Source of the DNA: Cornus controversa
Taxonomy: Eukaryota > Streptophyta > Magnoliopsida > Cornales > Cornaceae
Reading direction: 5' to 3'
Length of the DNA stretch: 64,000 bases
Assembly (NCBI GenBank): GCA_026545225.1
Contig: CM048845.1
Coordinates: 104,714,033 to 104,778,032 of the forward strand
Made by a program: the position numbers and the translations under genes. A model generated the notes under the pieces. The model was not told the DNA's origin, did not search any database, and saw only the letters and a list, made by a program, of their open reading frames with translations. Positions 1 to 11,738 of this stretch are shown here, piece by piece; within the stretch, counting starts at the first letter, position 1; each line of letters starts with the position of its first letter.

Positions 1-1514
1 TCTTCCCCCGACCAAGCAGGTCGCTCTACACCGGCCATCCCTTTTCGAGCAAGGGTTGGAAGGCTCAGTTTGTGGTCGTTGGGGGGAAGTGGAAAGTCTC
101 TTCCTCTAATAAATTTCATATCCCTCAAAATTCGGTGGATTAGATATCCCTTCATTTGATTCCCCTTCTGACCCTCACTGTAACTGTGTTATATGCGATG
201 TTCTGCTTTTTAACTAAATTTGATTTTTTGTTGGTGCAGTTAGGAATCTTCTTTCCCGTTCCGAGTTGGTGGCTAGTTTGAAGATGCTCAAAGATAAGGT
301 GTGGAAAAATACTCCCAGGTCTCCTATCTTGCTTGATACAGAGATACTTAAAGCTATCTTAGAGAAAGCTTCTGGCGCAAAGATAAAGCTCCCAAAGACT
401 ACCCGAACGAAGGCCAAAAAGTAATCTGAGAAACAGAACGAGCTTAATTCTCCACCGACCAAACGAAAAAAGGAAATAGTTGCCGCTCTGCGAAAAAGGC
501 ACACTGAAGAGGAGGCTATGAAAAGGTCACAGCCGACCGAGGTGATTGACATTGAGGAGAGTGCAAAACAGCTCCTTCCCCCAAGTCCCAGAAGACTACT
601 GTTTCAACTATTTGCGACTGGTGGGGATTCCAATTACTAGGACCAAAACTTCTAGTTCATACCCAGTTCTTCTATGGTCGAGCCCTAGACACACCGAATG
701 GTGAAGGCCAATGAAATGCCTCTTTCTATCGAGGATTCCATTCTTGAAGACAAGAAGGCCATAAAGGCATTTTTAAAGGAGATGTGGCCTCCCAAATATG
801 AGAAAATGATGATGGACATCTCTGTAGAGGGCTTGTTGGAGACCTGCCCGGACTTGGCTTTGAGAGTGAGAATTATTTTTTTAACATTTCCTTGTGTTTG
901 TGTAGAACATGTTTAACATAATGATAATGTGCAAGCTAGTCGAGCAGGCGACCATCAAATTGAAAAAAGCTGATGTCCAGATAAGGCGGGCTGAGACTGA
1001 TTTTTGAGCTGCCATGCATGAAGCGAACAACGAGAAGTCAAAGTCTAAAGCCTTGTTAATTGAGAACGAGCAGCTTAACTCCCAACTAGAGGAGCTCGCC
1101 AAAGGGAAGGAAGAAAATGAGCTGCAGAGAGCCTTGGTCGAATCTAGAGCTTCGGAGTCTAAGCTGAAAGTCCAATCCCTCTAAGACAGATCGCTGAAGT
1201 TGGAAAGAGGGGCTAAGGCGTTGTTCCTCAGGGTGTCCCGTATTGTTCAGATCAAGAACGCCGAGGCTTATCGTCAGGGGTTTGAAGATGGAATGACATC
1301 TGAAAGTGATCTGTTCAATCCGAACAGTCCAGTTGATTATGATCAAGAGATGGGCCTGGCTAGACCTGCTTACCAAGATCCTGATGAAGGGGATAAGGAG
1401 AAAGAGATAGCTGATATATTTGAAGCTGTTGAGCCCATTGAAGCTGAGGCACTAGAACGTGCGAGCCCCTCTGTTGCTTCTGCTGATCCTATTCCTTCGA
1501 TAGGCGACTCATGA
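1..1514 (+). pseudogene. Opposite-strand extra ORF of the Tat-lineage element, broken and partial
   Basis: Fragments on the plus strand form a former protein: SKGWKAQFVVVGGKW (about 50), LLSRSELVASLKML (about 245), KAFLKEMWPPKYEKM (about 760), a long charged coiled coil (about 925-1190) and an acidic tail (1200-1514: DGMTSESDLFNP, ending SIGDS). In-frame stops lie at several points and some gaps may be introns. Proteins of this shape are annotated in plants as putative gypsy-type transposon protein, and reverse-strand ORFs downstream of integrase are known in Tat elements. Function is unknown. The left part is cut by the window edge. Confidence 0.6.
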
Positions 1515-1831
1515 TGTTTACTTTTCTGTCTTAGTTTTCTTTATAAGGACATTTTTGTAATTCAAAAATGAATTTTTAATGAAAGATGGTCATTTTCTTT
1601 ATGACTGAGTATTTCTGTTATCCCTCAAGTTTACCAAGAATTGAGTTTATTGACAGTTAGATTCTTTAATTATCGCCTCAATACTCTTGACAAACATGAT
1701 TGATAACGTTTTGTTGGTCGAATCTTAAGTAATTGCCTAACCAACCAAGTCAGGGTATTTTTACTTTTGTTTGTCGCTTGACTTGTTATGCCTCAGCTAG
1801 CAATGCCGAGAACCTTTCATTTACATCTTGC

Positions 1832-2477
1832 GTTCGACTAGTCTTGCCTTAGCTGATTTGATTTATTTGAGACGCTCGGCTAGCCATGTTGAGATCTTTT
1901 CATTCATATCTGGCGTTCGGCTAGCCATGCCTTAGCTAATTTGATTTATTTGAGACTCTCGGCTAGTTATGCCAAGGTCTTTTCATTCATATTTAGCGTT
2001 CGACTAGCCATACCTTAGCCAATTTCATTCATTTGAGACGTTCGGCTAACCATGCCGAGGTCTTTTCATTCATATCTGGCATTCGACTAGCCATGTCTTA
2101 GCCAATTTTATTCATCTGAGACGCTCAGCTATCCATGCCGAGGTCTTTCATTCATATCTGGCGTTCAGCTAGCTAGCCATGCCTTAGCCAATTTTATTCA
2201 TCTAAGACGCTCGACTAGCCATACCGAGGTCTTTTTATTCATATCTAGCGTTCTGCTAGCCATACCTTAGCTAATTTCATTCATCTGAGACGCTCGATCA
2301 GTTAGCCATGCTGAGGTCTTTTCATTCATATATGGCGTTCGACTAGCCATGCCTTAGCCCATTTCATTCATTTGAGACGCTCGGCTAGCCATGCCGAGGT
2401 ATTTTCATTCATATCTGGCGTTCGGCTAGCTATGGCTTAGCCAATTTCATTCATTTGAGACGCTCGGCTAGCCATGC
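1832..2477. repeat. 84-bp tandem repeat array, about 8 copies
   Basis: Units of about 84 bp begin at each gcgttcg-like word (near 1830, 1913, 1997, 2080, 2161, 2246, 2333 and 2417). Each unit is made of two related halves of about 42 bp: one with ctcggctagccatgccgagg, the other with ggctagccatgccttagcc. The short palindrome ggctagcc occurs in both. The array lies on the 3' side of integrase within the Tat element, where such elements often carry variable tandem repeats. Confidence 0.9.
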
Positions 2478-2846
2478 CGATGTCTTTGTGAAAATCCTAA
2501 AAATGGCAAGACAGTGGGATTGTGCAACGGGTTTCGCCTCACTGCACAATCTAATTGCCTTTATGATTGGCAGGCGAAATTCGTTATATCAATTTAGGGG
2601 AAGGCTCCTAATAATTCGATGTGGGATTTGCATTGACTTTATTGAATTTTGACAAAAAGAGCTTGTAGGAGTTCATACATAATTACATTTTCAGGTGCAT
2701 TGCGTTCCAAGGCTTTCCAATTATGGCTCCATCACAGTGAATCCTCTGTAACCTGTAAGCTCCCTTTCTAATGACTTCAATTATCTCGAATGGGCCTTCC
2801 CATTTTGCTGCTAATTTGCCCGAATTTAGCTCTTTGGTGTTGTCAG

Positions 2847-3845
2847 TCACTTTACGTAAGACCTAGTCTCCCCGTTCGAACGATCGGGGTTTGGCTTTTT
2901 ATTATAAGCCCTATGAAGGTTCTGCTGGTAGGCCGTCATCTTAATTTGCGCAGCTTCTCTCTTTTCTTCAAGCAGGTCTAGATTGTGCTCGATTTGAAGG
3001 TTCGTTTCTTGTTCTTCGAATGATTCGGTCCTTAAGGTGGGAACTCCGAGCTCGACTGGAACCACAACCTCCATTCCGTACGTCATGCTGAAAGGGTTGT
3101 TTCCAATTGGTCGATGTAGAGTGGTTTGGTAGGCCCAAAACACGTTCGGTAACTCTTCTAACTTGTCTTTCCTTTCTTCCAGCTTTTTCCTAATGTTCTC
3201 AAAGATCATCATGTTTGTGATCTCAGCCTTCCCGTTCCCTTGTGGGTATGATCTTGAAGAAAGTTTTTGGTTTATCCCATACTTCGTGAAAAACCTCTGA
3301 ATGAACTGGTTGTCCAGTTTTTTTCCGTTGTCCATAATTATCGATGTAGGGATGCTAAAACGACATATGATGTTATTCCAGATGAATTTTTCAACTTGCG
3401 AGTAAATTACTATAGCGTATGCCTCTGCTTCCACCCATTTGGTGAAATAGTCCGTAGCCAGGACGACGTATTTCTTTTTCTGTGCTGCGGTCAGCAAAGG
3501 GCCTACCATGTCTATTCTCCATTGGGCGAACGGCCATGGGCTGGTTATTAGATTTAGGTTTCCTGGTGGTTGGTGTAACAGCTAAGCGTGCTTTTGGCAC
3601 TTATCATAATTTTTAGAATACTCTACTGCGTCATATGTCATGTATGGCCAGAAGTACCCCAGCGTCAAAGCTTTGTGAGCTAATGACCTTCCTCCAGAAT
3701 GGTTCCCACCTTCGTGGATTTCCTTCAGGACTCTGGTTGCTTCAGACGGTGTTAGGCATCGTAGCAACGGTCCTGAATACGATCTCTTGTAGAGGCAAAT
3801 ATTAACTATGGTGTATTTGGCTGCTTTCATCTTCAGTTTTTTCAA
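2847..3845 (-). pseudogene. Integrase of the Tat-lineage element
   Basis: The zinc-binding head is at 3582-3845 (HEGGNHSGGR, then DKCQKH with the first Cys of the usual CxxC replaced by Tyr). The catalytic core follows at 2847-3509: VLATDYFTKWVEA, IIMDNGKKLDN and QGNGKAEITNM supply the D, D and E residues. WAYQTTLHRPIG and TYGMEVVVPVE are typical of plant gypsy integrases. There is a frameshift between head and core near 3510-3580. The enzyme would insert the element DNA; here it is inactive. Confidence 0.85.
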
Positions 3846-4437
3846 CTCGCATTTTCTGGAAGGATCCCTTTTTTTAGATGCGTCTCGATCGGGTCCATCC
3901 AGTTTGGCTCTCTTGGGATGACGAGCACCTCCAGTGGTTTGGTAATGCTTGGTTCACTTAATTCTTCTATGGAAGATACCCTGGTCAAGGATTCATCTAC
4001 ATAGGAAGCCGAACAGGCTAACCGGTCAGCCACTTCATTCCTTTCGCGTGGAATGTGGTTAAGCCTTACTTCATTAACTTCTTTCAGACTCTCAGACACC
4101 GCTTCTTGGTAGGCCTTCATCTTATCTTCTTTCTCCTGGTATTCACCGTTGACTTGATTAACAACTAGTTGGAAATCACTAAAGACAAATAATTTCCTTA
4201 TTTGCAATGATTTTGCTAGCTGGAGCCCTACTAGGAGAGCCTCGTACTCTGCCACATTGTTAGAGGTTTCAAAATCAAATCTTACCGCATGATGCTGGAC
4301 AGTCCCATCTAGGGTCCTAACTTCAATCCCAGCCCCCGATCCTGTTTGACTTGACGATCCGTCAATATATATCTCCCACGTAGGTTGATTCTCCTATTCG
4401 TCTTTCGGTTCTTCATACTGACGACTGTAGAATAATG
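3842..4437 (-). pseudogene. Second, archaeal-type RNase H (aRH) of the Tat-lineage element
   Basis: Downstream of the insertion the minus strand encodes IYIDGSSSQTGSGAG, then AEYEALLVGLQLA, FSDFQLVVNQVNGEY and RNEVADRLA. These carry the Asp, Glu and Asp residues of the RNase H catalytic site. A second RNase H between the ordinary one and integrase is diagnostic for the Tat lineage (Tat/Ogre/Retand). A stop codon precedes the IYIDG segment (after PKDE), so it is not translatable as part of pol. Confidence 0.8.
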
Positions 4438-5541
4438 AATGGATGTCATTGCTTCTCTACACTTCGTACAAAAATAAAACCTGCAAAAACTCTACTAAAA
4501 ATTGTATAGTAATAAGCAGGGTCGAACCACGCTCAAGTGAGATTCCGAATGAGCTCAAATTCACACACTAATTTATGAAATGAAAATGATTTTTTTAAAG
4601 AACATTTTTTATTTTGGAATCATAATGAATAAATAAAACTATACTAATAAAATAAATCTCAAGGAAAGGGAATCCACCACCATGAATCCACATAAATAAA
4701 TTTTCTATTATTTTTATATGATTTTTTCCTACAATAAACAATACACTTCACCAATCCAATTACAACTTGAAAAGATGAAGAAAAATATGACATAAAAAGA
4801 AAATTTGATTATATATGAGAGTATTTTTTTAGTTAATCTGTTGCACCTTTGTTAGGTAAATAGAGGTAAACATTATTCGAATTACCATTATTTGGCAAAC
4901 ACGGAGAATCCTCCCTCTAATTTTATTTTGAAAATAAAAATTCAAAATAGAAGAATAAAAGAACACTCTTGGGTGAAAAAAAAATATAAGAATATAAAAT
5001 AACTTTCTTATATTTCATCATAGTGGCTTCATCACTCCCTTGAGATGTGTGTTTACAAGAAAAAAAAATGAATACAAGAAAATATTTTCAACTACACTTT
5101 CTTTTTTTCTACAATTTCTAACACCTTTCACCAACCCCTAAGACCCTCTATTTATAGAGTTAGAGGGGAATGGTTTAGGTGAGAAAATACAAAATTTTCA
5201 AATATAAAATTTTGAATTTAAATATCTAAGATTTGATCTCCATATCTCCAATTTCAATTCTGGACTGCTAACATGGCCGTGTAAAAAATATATTTTACAA
5301 AGTTTTGAACTTAAAACCTCTTGTGGAGTAAATTATACAGAATACCATCTCTCCTACAATTCTTCTTATGTTCATCTTTGGCTATACATATCATTTTCAG
5401 TCCTTTTTTACTACTTTTCTTCTCATTTGGAAATCAACTCCTATAAACATAAAATGCAAAGATAAGAACATATAAATAAAGTAAAATAGTAATTAAAGAC
5501 TTATTTTGAGATATAAAATAACAAATTTTGTGCACTTATCG
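4420..5541. mobile_element. 1.1-kb AT-rich insertion splitting pol, 6-bp target duplication
   Basis: A non-coding 1122-bp block separates the first RNase H from the second. CATACT (plus strand) lies at 4414-4419 and again at 5542-5547. Removing the insert with one copy joins LLEY to EEPKDE in the same frame, which is strong evidence for a clean insertion. Ends are GACGACTGTAG and CACTTATCG, without an obvious long inverted repeat. A tRNA-like GGTTCGACCC stretch lies near its lower-coordinate end on the minus strand. I cannot assign the class. Confidence 0.7.
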
Positions 5542-5547
5542 CATACT

Positions 5548-6983
5548 CCAACAGAAATTCGGCCAACACTTGACCTTTTTTGGCCGTTCGGGGCTCGAAA
5601 CGGATGTCGTAAGCGTTGATGTCCATGGCCCACTTCATCAATCTCCCAGTCGTGTCTGGTTTGCTAAGTATTGTCTTGAGTGGTAAGTTTGTCAGAACGA
5701 TTATTGGGTAGGACTCGAAGTAGTGTCTCAATTTCTTCTTTGCATGTATGAGGGCCAAGATCAGCTTTTCTGCTTTTGAATATCTATTTTTTGCATCCGT
5801 CATTGTCTTGCTAGAATAATACACTGGTTTATGCCTCCGATCCTCTTCTCGGACCAGTGCAGCACTCGCAGATACCTTTGACACTGTTAGGTACATATAT
5901 AACGTCTCACCGGGCTTCGGAATCAAAGGATTGACACTGAGGTCATATATTCCTTCAACCTTCTCAACGCTTCTATCTGATCTGTTCCCCATATATCCCA
6001 TTTTTTTCTTTCTGATGATGTCGAAGAAGGGTTTGCATTTGTCCGAGAGACAGGATATGAATCGACTAAGAGCAGCAATTCAGCCTATTAGGACTTGCAT
6101 TTCCTGATGAGTTTTTGGTTCTAAAATTTGGATCAGTGCTGACGCCTGTGACAGACTCATCTCTATTCCAGTTTTGCTGACCATATGGCCGAGGAACTGT
6201 CCCAATGAAACTCTGAACGAGCACTCATCAGGTTTAACTTTACTCGGTGTTTTTTGAGGGTTTCAAATATTTCTTGCAGATGCTGTAGGTGATCATGCCT
6301 CCTTTTGCTTTTGACCACCATGTCATCAATATAGGCTTCCACGATTTCTCCAATCTGGTTCTTGAAGACTCGGTTGATCATCCGCTGGTACGTTACCCCT
6401 GTATTTTTCAATCCGAAGGGCATTACCTTGTAACAGTAAATGCCCCATTCGGTGATGAATGATGTCTTCTCTTCATCTTTTCAGTTTATTCAGATCTGAT
6501 TGTAGCCGGAGTAGGGGTCCAAAAAGGTCAGTCATTCGTACCCCATGGTGGTATCTACCATCTGATCTATTTTTGGAAGAGGGTAGCTATCTTTCAGACA
6601 TGTTTTGTTTAAGTTAGTCAAGTCGATGCACATTCGCCTTTCCCATTCTTCTTTTTTACCACCATTACATTCGAGAGCCATTCTGGGTACCTCACTTCTC
6701 TGATGAAACCCGCCTGAAGCAAACAACCAACTTCTTCGGCGATTATCCTATTTCTCTCTATGGCGAACCTCTGCAGTTTTTGCTTAACAAGGGTGCTGGT
6801 GGGGCTCACGTTCAGAGAATGTTCTGCTAGGTTAGGGTCTATGCCAGGCATGTCGAGATGACTCCAAGCAAATACGTCCCTATTCCTTCTCAGCATGTCA
6901 ATCAGTTCGTCTTTCTCCTTCTCCTGCAAAAGTGTCCTAATATGTGTACTTTTACTTTCTGTTGGATTCCCAAGTTGGACCAC
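5548..6983 (-). pseudogene. Reverse transcriptase and first RNase H, frameshifted
   Basis: RT motifs appear in order on the minus strand: SNVMVVKKKNGK (about 6650), RMCIDLTNLN, YPLPKIDQMVD, MPFGLKN and the catalytic YIDDMVVKS (about 6320). Frame changes occur near 6620-6730 and 6425-6530, and a stop follows the MPFGLKN segment before 6001. The RNase H part (5501-6001) has PVYYSSKTM, YSKAEKLIL and MKWAMDINAYDI, then LAEFLLEY. The reading frame leaves coding sequence at about 5541, where the 1.1-kb insertion begins. Lineage features are those of Ty3/gypsy. Confidence 0.85.
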
Positions 6984-7114
6984 CTGGAGCGGTTCTATGG
7001 GCTGAGCTATGCTTCGGTGTCTTTTTCCTCGAGTGTGCTTGGTTTCTGTGATTGCTATTGGGTGTCTGTCTTTGTATTACCTTCTCCTTTATTTGGCGAA
7101 CGTTTGATTGTGAG

Positions 7115-7672
7115 CTAGTAGCATTCTTTTGCTGCTACTTGATCGCCGATGAGGTCCACTGTCCCTTTCCCGTTAGGGGTTAAACACCTCATCACCTGGT
7201 GCAGGGTCGATGGTACTCCGTGCATCCTGTGGATCCATCCCCTTCCCATTATGAGGTTGTAAGATGAGTGAACGTCGGCTATCACGAATTGTTCTCTAAA
7301 TGTTCTCTGCGCGACAGTTATAGACAATGATATCGTTCCGATCGGGGTGACTTTATTTTCATCAAACCCTACGAGCGGGCCCTCGGTTGGTTTGATTTGA
7401 TCATTTTCGATCCCTATTTGCTTGTGAACTTCAAGTGTTATTATGTTGGCACTTGATCCTGCATCGATGAGAACTCTTTTTATTCGACAGTTTGCTACCA
7501 GTGAGTTGACCACTAGCGGATTCTCATGAGGGAGTTGTACCCTCATTAGGTCTGGATCCCCAAACGTGATTCGAGCATCGGTTCTCTCGCTTTGGACAGA
7601 AGTTGATCTCTCCCATATTTTGTAATCTCTTTGCCTGACGAAGGTAGAATTTGCCTGTACATTGATCCTCAA
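7115..7672 (-). pseudogene. Aspartic protease domain of the Tat-lineage element
   Basis: The 185-residue open frame contains the retropepsin-type active site DAGSSANI, followed about 60 residues later by YNLIMGRGW, the second conserved protease motif of plant gypsy elements. It lies between gag and RT, as expected. It releases Gag and Pol subunits in a working element. The local frame is open, but its links to gag and RT are interrupted. Confidence 0.8.
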
Positions 7673-9002
7673 GAGTTAAGTAACCATGTATGGTATTGAT
7701 CATTTTTACTGGGTTCAGGTTTTGATTTCCTTTGTGCTCCGAGATCTGGTGTTCGATTTGATCGAGGAGGTCTTTTGCTAGGTATTCGGTCAGCCCACCT
7801 TTGGCTATGATCGCCTCCATCTGGCCCCTCAGGTTTCAGCACTCATTGGTGGTGTGCCCGTAATCATAGTGGAAAACGCAATGATTCCTCCTATCCCTAT
7901 GCTCGACTGGGATACAGATGGGTGGTGGTGCCCAGAATATGCCTTAGCTATTGTTTTCTTGGTATAGTCTGGCCAGGGTGCACTTCAAGGAGGTACTCTT
8001 CTCTTCGAATTTGGGTCGCTTCTCTGGTTTTGGTGGGACAGGGGGAGTTCTGCTCTACCCCTTCGGTTTGTTCCCCTTTTCTTTGGATTGAGTGCTGACG
8101 CTTATCAGGGTTAATCTCTACTGACGAAGCTCCTCGTCTTCCTCAAGACTGAGATATCCTTGTGCCTTTGCGTTCAGATCTCCCATGGTTTTGGGAGTTT
8201 TCCTAACTAAGTATAAGTGGAACTTGGAGCCAGGGATCATGGCTACCTCGAAGGCTTCTACCGCTGCAGCCTGGTCGCACCCGTTGATCAGGGACATTTC
8301 CAGATTGAATCTGGTCATGAAGGATTTCAGGGTCTCCCCATTCGTCTGTCTCATAGTGAAAAGGGAAGAGATAGTTTTCTTCTGTCTCCGGTTGCCTATG
8401 TACTGAGCGATGAAAAACTCGCACAGTTTCGTAAAGCTGGGTATTGTGCCCGATGGCCGTTGCTTGAACCAAGTCAGAACAGCTCCGGCCAAACTAGTCA
8501 GAAAGACTTTGCACATAAGGCTCTCGTCTTCCGTATGTAGTGCCATCCTTTGTTGCACGTGGAAGAGATGATTAACAAGATCAGTCGTCCCGTCAAATGT
8601 GATGAAGCTTGGGAGTATGAACTTCCTCGGGTTCGGGGACTTCCTTATTTCTTCTGTGAAAGGGGACTGTACTACCTTGCTAGTCACCTGAGTCGCCAGA
8701 TCTACTGGAGTTTGGTTCTTCAGGTCTTTGATGTCGGCATTGACTTTCTCCAGTCGTTCGACAATTGCATCGAACTGGATGTTTGATCTGATAACGTGAG
8801 ACTCTGATCGGTCGAGATTTCGCTCTCCCTCCCTAGCGGAATCGTGTTCCTCTGAATTCTCTTTGCCAGGTGAGAAATTCTCGGGTTGCTTTCCCGTGAG
8901 CCGGGCTATCCTCTCCTAGAGCCGATCATTGCGCCGATTAGATTCCTCCAATCGTTCTCGCATTTCTTGCAGGATCTATTCGTGTGTCAGATTCTGTTCC
9001 AT
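7673..9002 (-). pseudogene. gag of the Tat-lineage element, broken
   Basis: The capsid-like polyprotein starts at an ATG at 9002, about 90 bp after the primer site. Its N-terminus is a charged, probably coiled-coil stretch with an in-frame TAG about ten codons in and another stop shortly after. The longest open part (8118-8687) contains a retrotransposon gag core: FDGTTDLVNH, LAGAVLTWFKQ, QYIGNRRQKK and ETLKSFMTRFN. The frame breaks again near 8100; a fragment at 7524-7820 (LAKDLLDQIEH) continues toward protease. It would encode the virus-like particle shell if intact; stops show it is dead. Confidence 0.85.
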
Positions 9003-9094
9003 TGTCTGGTTATGGATAGGTGATTGTTGTCCTACTATGGTTCCGGAACATAGCTGTAATGGCATAAATTCCTAAAAAATTTCTGAGTACGTCA

Positions 9095-9112
9095 TTCCCA
9101 CAGACGACGCCA
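9095..9112 (-). other. Primer binding site of the gypsy element
   Basis: Three bases inside the LTR, the minus strand reads TGGCGTCGTCTGTGGGAA. TGGCGnCG openings complementary to a tRNA 3' end ending in CGnCGCCA are usual in plant gypsy elements. Its place directly between LTR and gag supports the call. The exact tRNA was not determined. Confidence 0.65.
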
Positions 9113-9115
9113 AAG

Positions 9116-9481
9116 TGTAGGTGCAGAAAAATTATCACCACACTTAGAAGAACTTTCTCTTGATTTTCTTATTCAAAAAGCGATAATCTTCTCATTTACC
9201 TTCCCCTCCTTATATAATTGTGTGAATACATTAATTGTGCCTGTAATTATTCCACCCTTTTTGGAGATTTGATTGCACTCATGAAATTTTGCTTTGGTTT
9301 ATTGCAGGAATTCAGTGTCTGGTTCCGTAATTAAATGGAGAATTTTGATTTTCTCTTGTGCCTTTGTTGCCTAGCGATAGACGACCTGGAAGATGGCCAT
9401 CCTTTGTGATGTGGCTGCCATCTGTATTCCGAGCGGTTATTTCCACGTGTCATCCTTAGCTGGGTACTTTTCCGTGTTACA
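9116..9481 (-). mobile_element. 5' LTR of the Tat-lineage Ty3/gypsy element
   Basis: The 366-bp block is bounded by TGTA and TACA: on the minus strand it begins TGTAACACGG and ends CCTACA. A TATA box (minus strand TTATATAAGG, about 9209-9218) sits in its 3' half with a primer-site-like sequence just downstream of the LTR, so polarity is clear. The partner LTR is not in the window, so LTR identity and target duplication cannot be checked. Confidence 0.75.
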
Positions 9482-11738
9482 ATAAGCTTCCTATATTATC
9501 TAATCACTAAGGTTAAAAAAAAGAGCAGTTATGTCATTAAAAATATAAGAATCAAGTATTCTATGATTTAAGGACTCTTTAGTAATTTAAATTGAAAGAA
9601 AAAAAAAGAGTGGAGCGTCTCACTATATTTTTTGTGGAACGCCAATATCAGCTCCCAAAAAATAAAGAAAAAATAAAAATGATTCTCTCACTGAATTCAC
9701 ATCTCAGAATGTGGTGATTACTCATTCGGAGAATAATTTAGATCATTGAGCCTATCACTGCTCAATGAAAAATTAGGGGGATGATGTCATAATGACGTTC
9801 TTGCTAAACTCTAATTAATATTTTGAACATTGATGTTATTTGTATGATGAGGTTCTTCAAAATTGAACATATGTTATCAATCAGAGTGTTTTCATGTTAC
9901 ACCCAGTAATGACTCATCCCTTTTGTTAAAAGAAACAAAGAAAATATGAATTGAACTGGTGCCTCTTGAAGGAACCAATATTTACTAGTACTAGTTTTCT
10001 TTTTCTTTTTCGGGAATTATGCAGAGTGAACTCCGTACTGTTAAGCAGACCATGCCATGAAGATGATCTTCAGAGAAGACATGATTTGGAATCTTCCTCA
10101 ATACATTCCAGAGATTTGCTGAACTAGTGAAACATGATCTCAAGCCTTACAAAGGATAGGCAATGATTTCTATAACAGTCTATTATTTGGATCCCAATTA
10201 TGAATCATGGAGAGACATTGCATGAGCCCATCATGAAAAGGGTTGGGATTTCCTCTATCAAATCTAAAGCAGGCAGAACTATGCTAAGTCTTGGCACACC
10301 GATAAGGTTGATCCATTGTGACCTAACCTGAAGGTCACGGATTCGAAATATAAAAAACTCTCTCCTAATGTGAAGGTAAGGTTGTGTACATCAAGCCTCC
10401 CCTCTCATGCACTGGGCTAGAAATAAATGAAAAAATAAGACAGGAAGAAAACAAAGGTCGGCAGGAATCAACATTCCTCCAAGCCAAATTGGATTTAATG
10501 GGGATGATGACTTGACATTCTTGGTACACTTCCATAGAGAATACTTTAATTTTCTCCAAGTAACTTCAAACCCTAAATCATCTTCCAAAACTCATGCATA
10601 ATACTGAAATATCTTGTAGGATTGGAGTTAGGCAGGTGTCATGGCACAATGTGAAATACCTGCCATTTTAAAGGCAAATTTGTACTTTCACTGTGCTAAC
10701 AACAATCCAAAAGGACCAAAACTCATTCATAACCAGTAAGATTGCACAATGATCTGAATGGCTTTGCAGGAACTGCTCACACTTGAAGGATGGACAAGTT
10801 AAAGTTCATCCTAAGAATTCCAAACCATGACATTTCAATGAGATCAAGGCAATAGCTGAATATTTTTGATTTGCTTTTAGAAGGATACAAAGGGTTTCAT
10901 CAGTGTCCACCCCTCAAAATCCATGCTTCAGAAACTTGGTTGCAATTTTCCTGATCAAGATACATTTTGAAGTCCTGAATATAAGCATGTGCTTGAGGAT
11001 ACATTTTCCCACTATAAAGACCATACCCGAATATGACATTAGATCAATCAACAGGAAAAAATTATCAATTCAGAGAATGAAATAAGCAGAATTGTCTTCA
11101 CTAAAACTTCTAATCTCATATGAACAACTTTGGTTGAAAATTGGCAATCCAAGGTGGAACAAGTGACTGGATAGTTCCCCATTAACTAGAAAGGAAAGCA
11201 TCAAATTCCACTCCATTTTGAACCACAATGCACATTCTTGGTTCTTCTATGCTGAAATTTCATAATGAACAGGCATTGTATATTTTTTCCTCCTTTTGTT
11301 GCAGAGGTCTGAATCGATGCAGTAAAACATCTAACAATTCTGTATTTAATAATCAAAACTTCAAAATTTGGTACCCAATTTTGTGCTCATTTGATCAGGA
11401 CCAAATTCAATCCTCACATTGTTCCATCTTGGTGTGCATTATGCAACCCGAAAACAAAACTCACGAAGAAACAGATAATTATATTTATATTAATAAAAGA
11501 ATCAAGTTACACATGGTACATCTGACTAGGTTCTGTTCTAACTCTCAAATAACAATATCAGTGTTCTCAAGCAGAAGCTTCTTTTTCAGTTTTGCTTTTA
11601 CCAACTGAAAAAAGATGAAACAGCTTTTGGAGATTTGAAAGAATAAAAGAATCGAGTTACAAAATTGTGTTCTCAAACAACCCATTCTTTGTGGTTGCAA
11701 ATCTAATGGAGGAGGAACAGCACCTGAATGATTCACCA
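9482..11738. other. Intergenic DNA downstream of the Nudix gene
   Basis: The stretch has no coding region I can support. It contains the decayed SINE at 10290-10421 and presumably the Nudix 3'UTR near 11700. Short open frames here lack codon structure or recognisable motifs. Confidence 0.6.
10290..10421 (+). mobile_element. Decayed tRNA-derived SINE fragment
   Basis: The fragment has a box-A-like ttggcacaccgataaggttg, a box-B region ggtcacggattcgaaat, then ggtaaggttgtgtacat and a tail atgcactgggctag. The same order is seen in the better copy at 28521-28683. It resembles the widespread plant Au-type SINE. The head is slightly truncated and there is no poly-T tail. Confidence 0.65.

Noticed and set aside
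1832..2477. CRISPR-like regular repeat array
   Set aside because: Units are adjoining and all parts of the unit repeat, so there are no unique spacers; it is a tandem array within a plant retroelement.
4420..5541. Spliceosomal intron in pol
   Set aside because: A TTCTACAG acceptor-like end is present on the minus strand, but the flanking 6-bp duplication and the clean frame on removal of one copy fit a mobile insertion better.
8185..8786. Plus-strand ORFs opposite gag
   Set aside because: They are antisense shadows of the gag frame with no motifs of their own.
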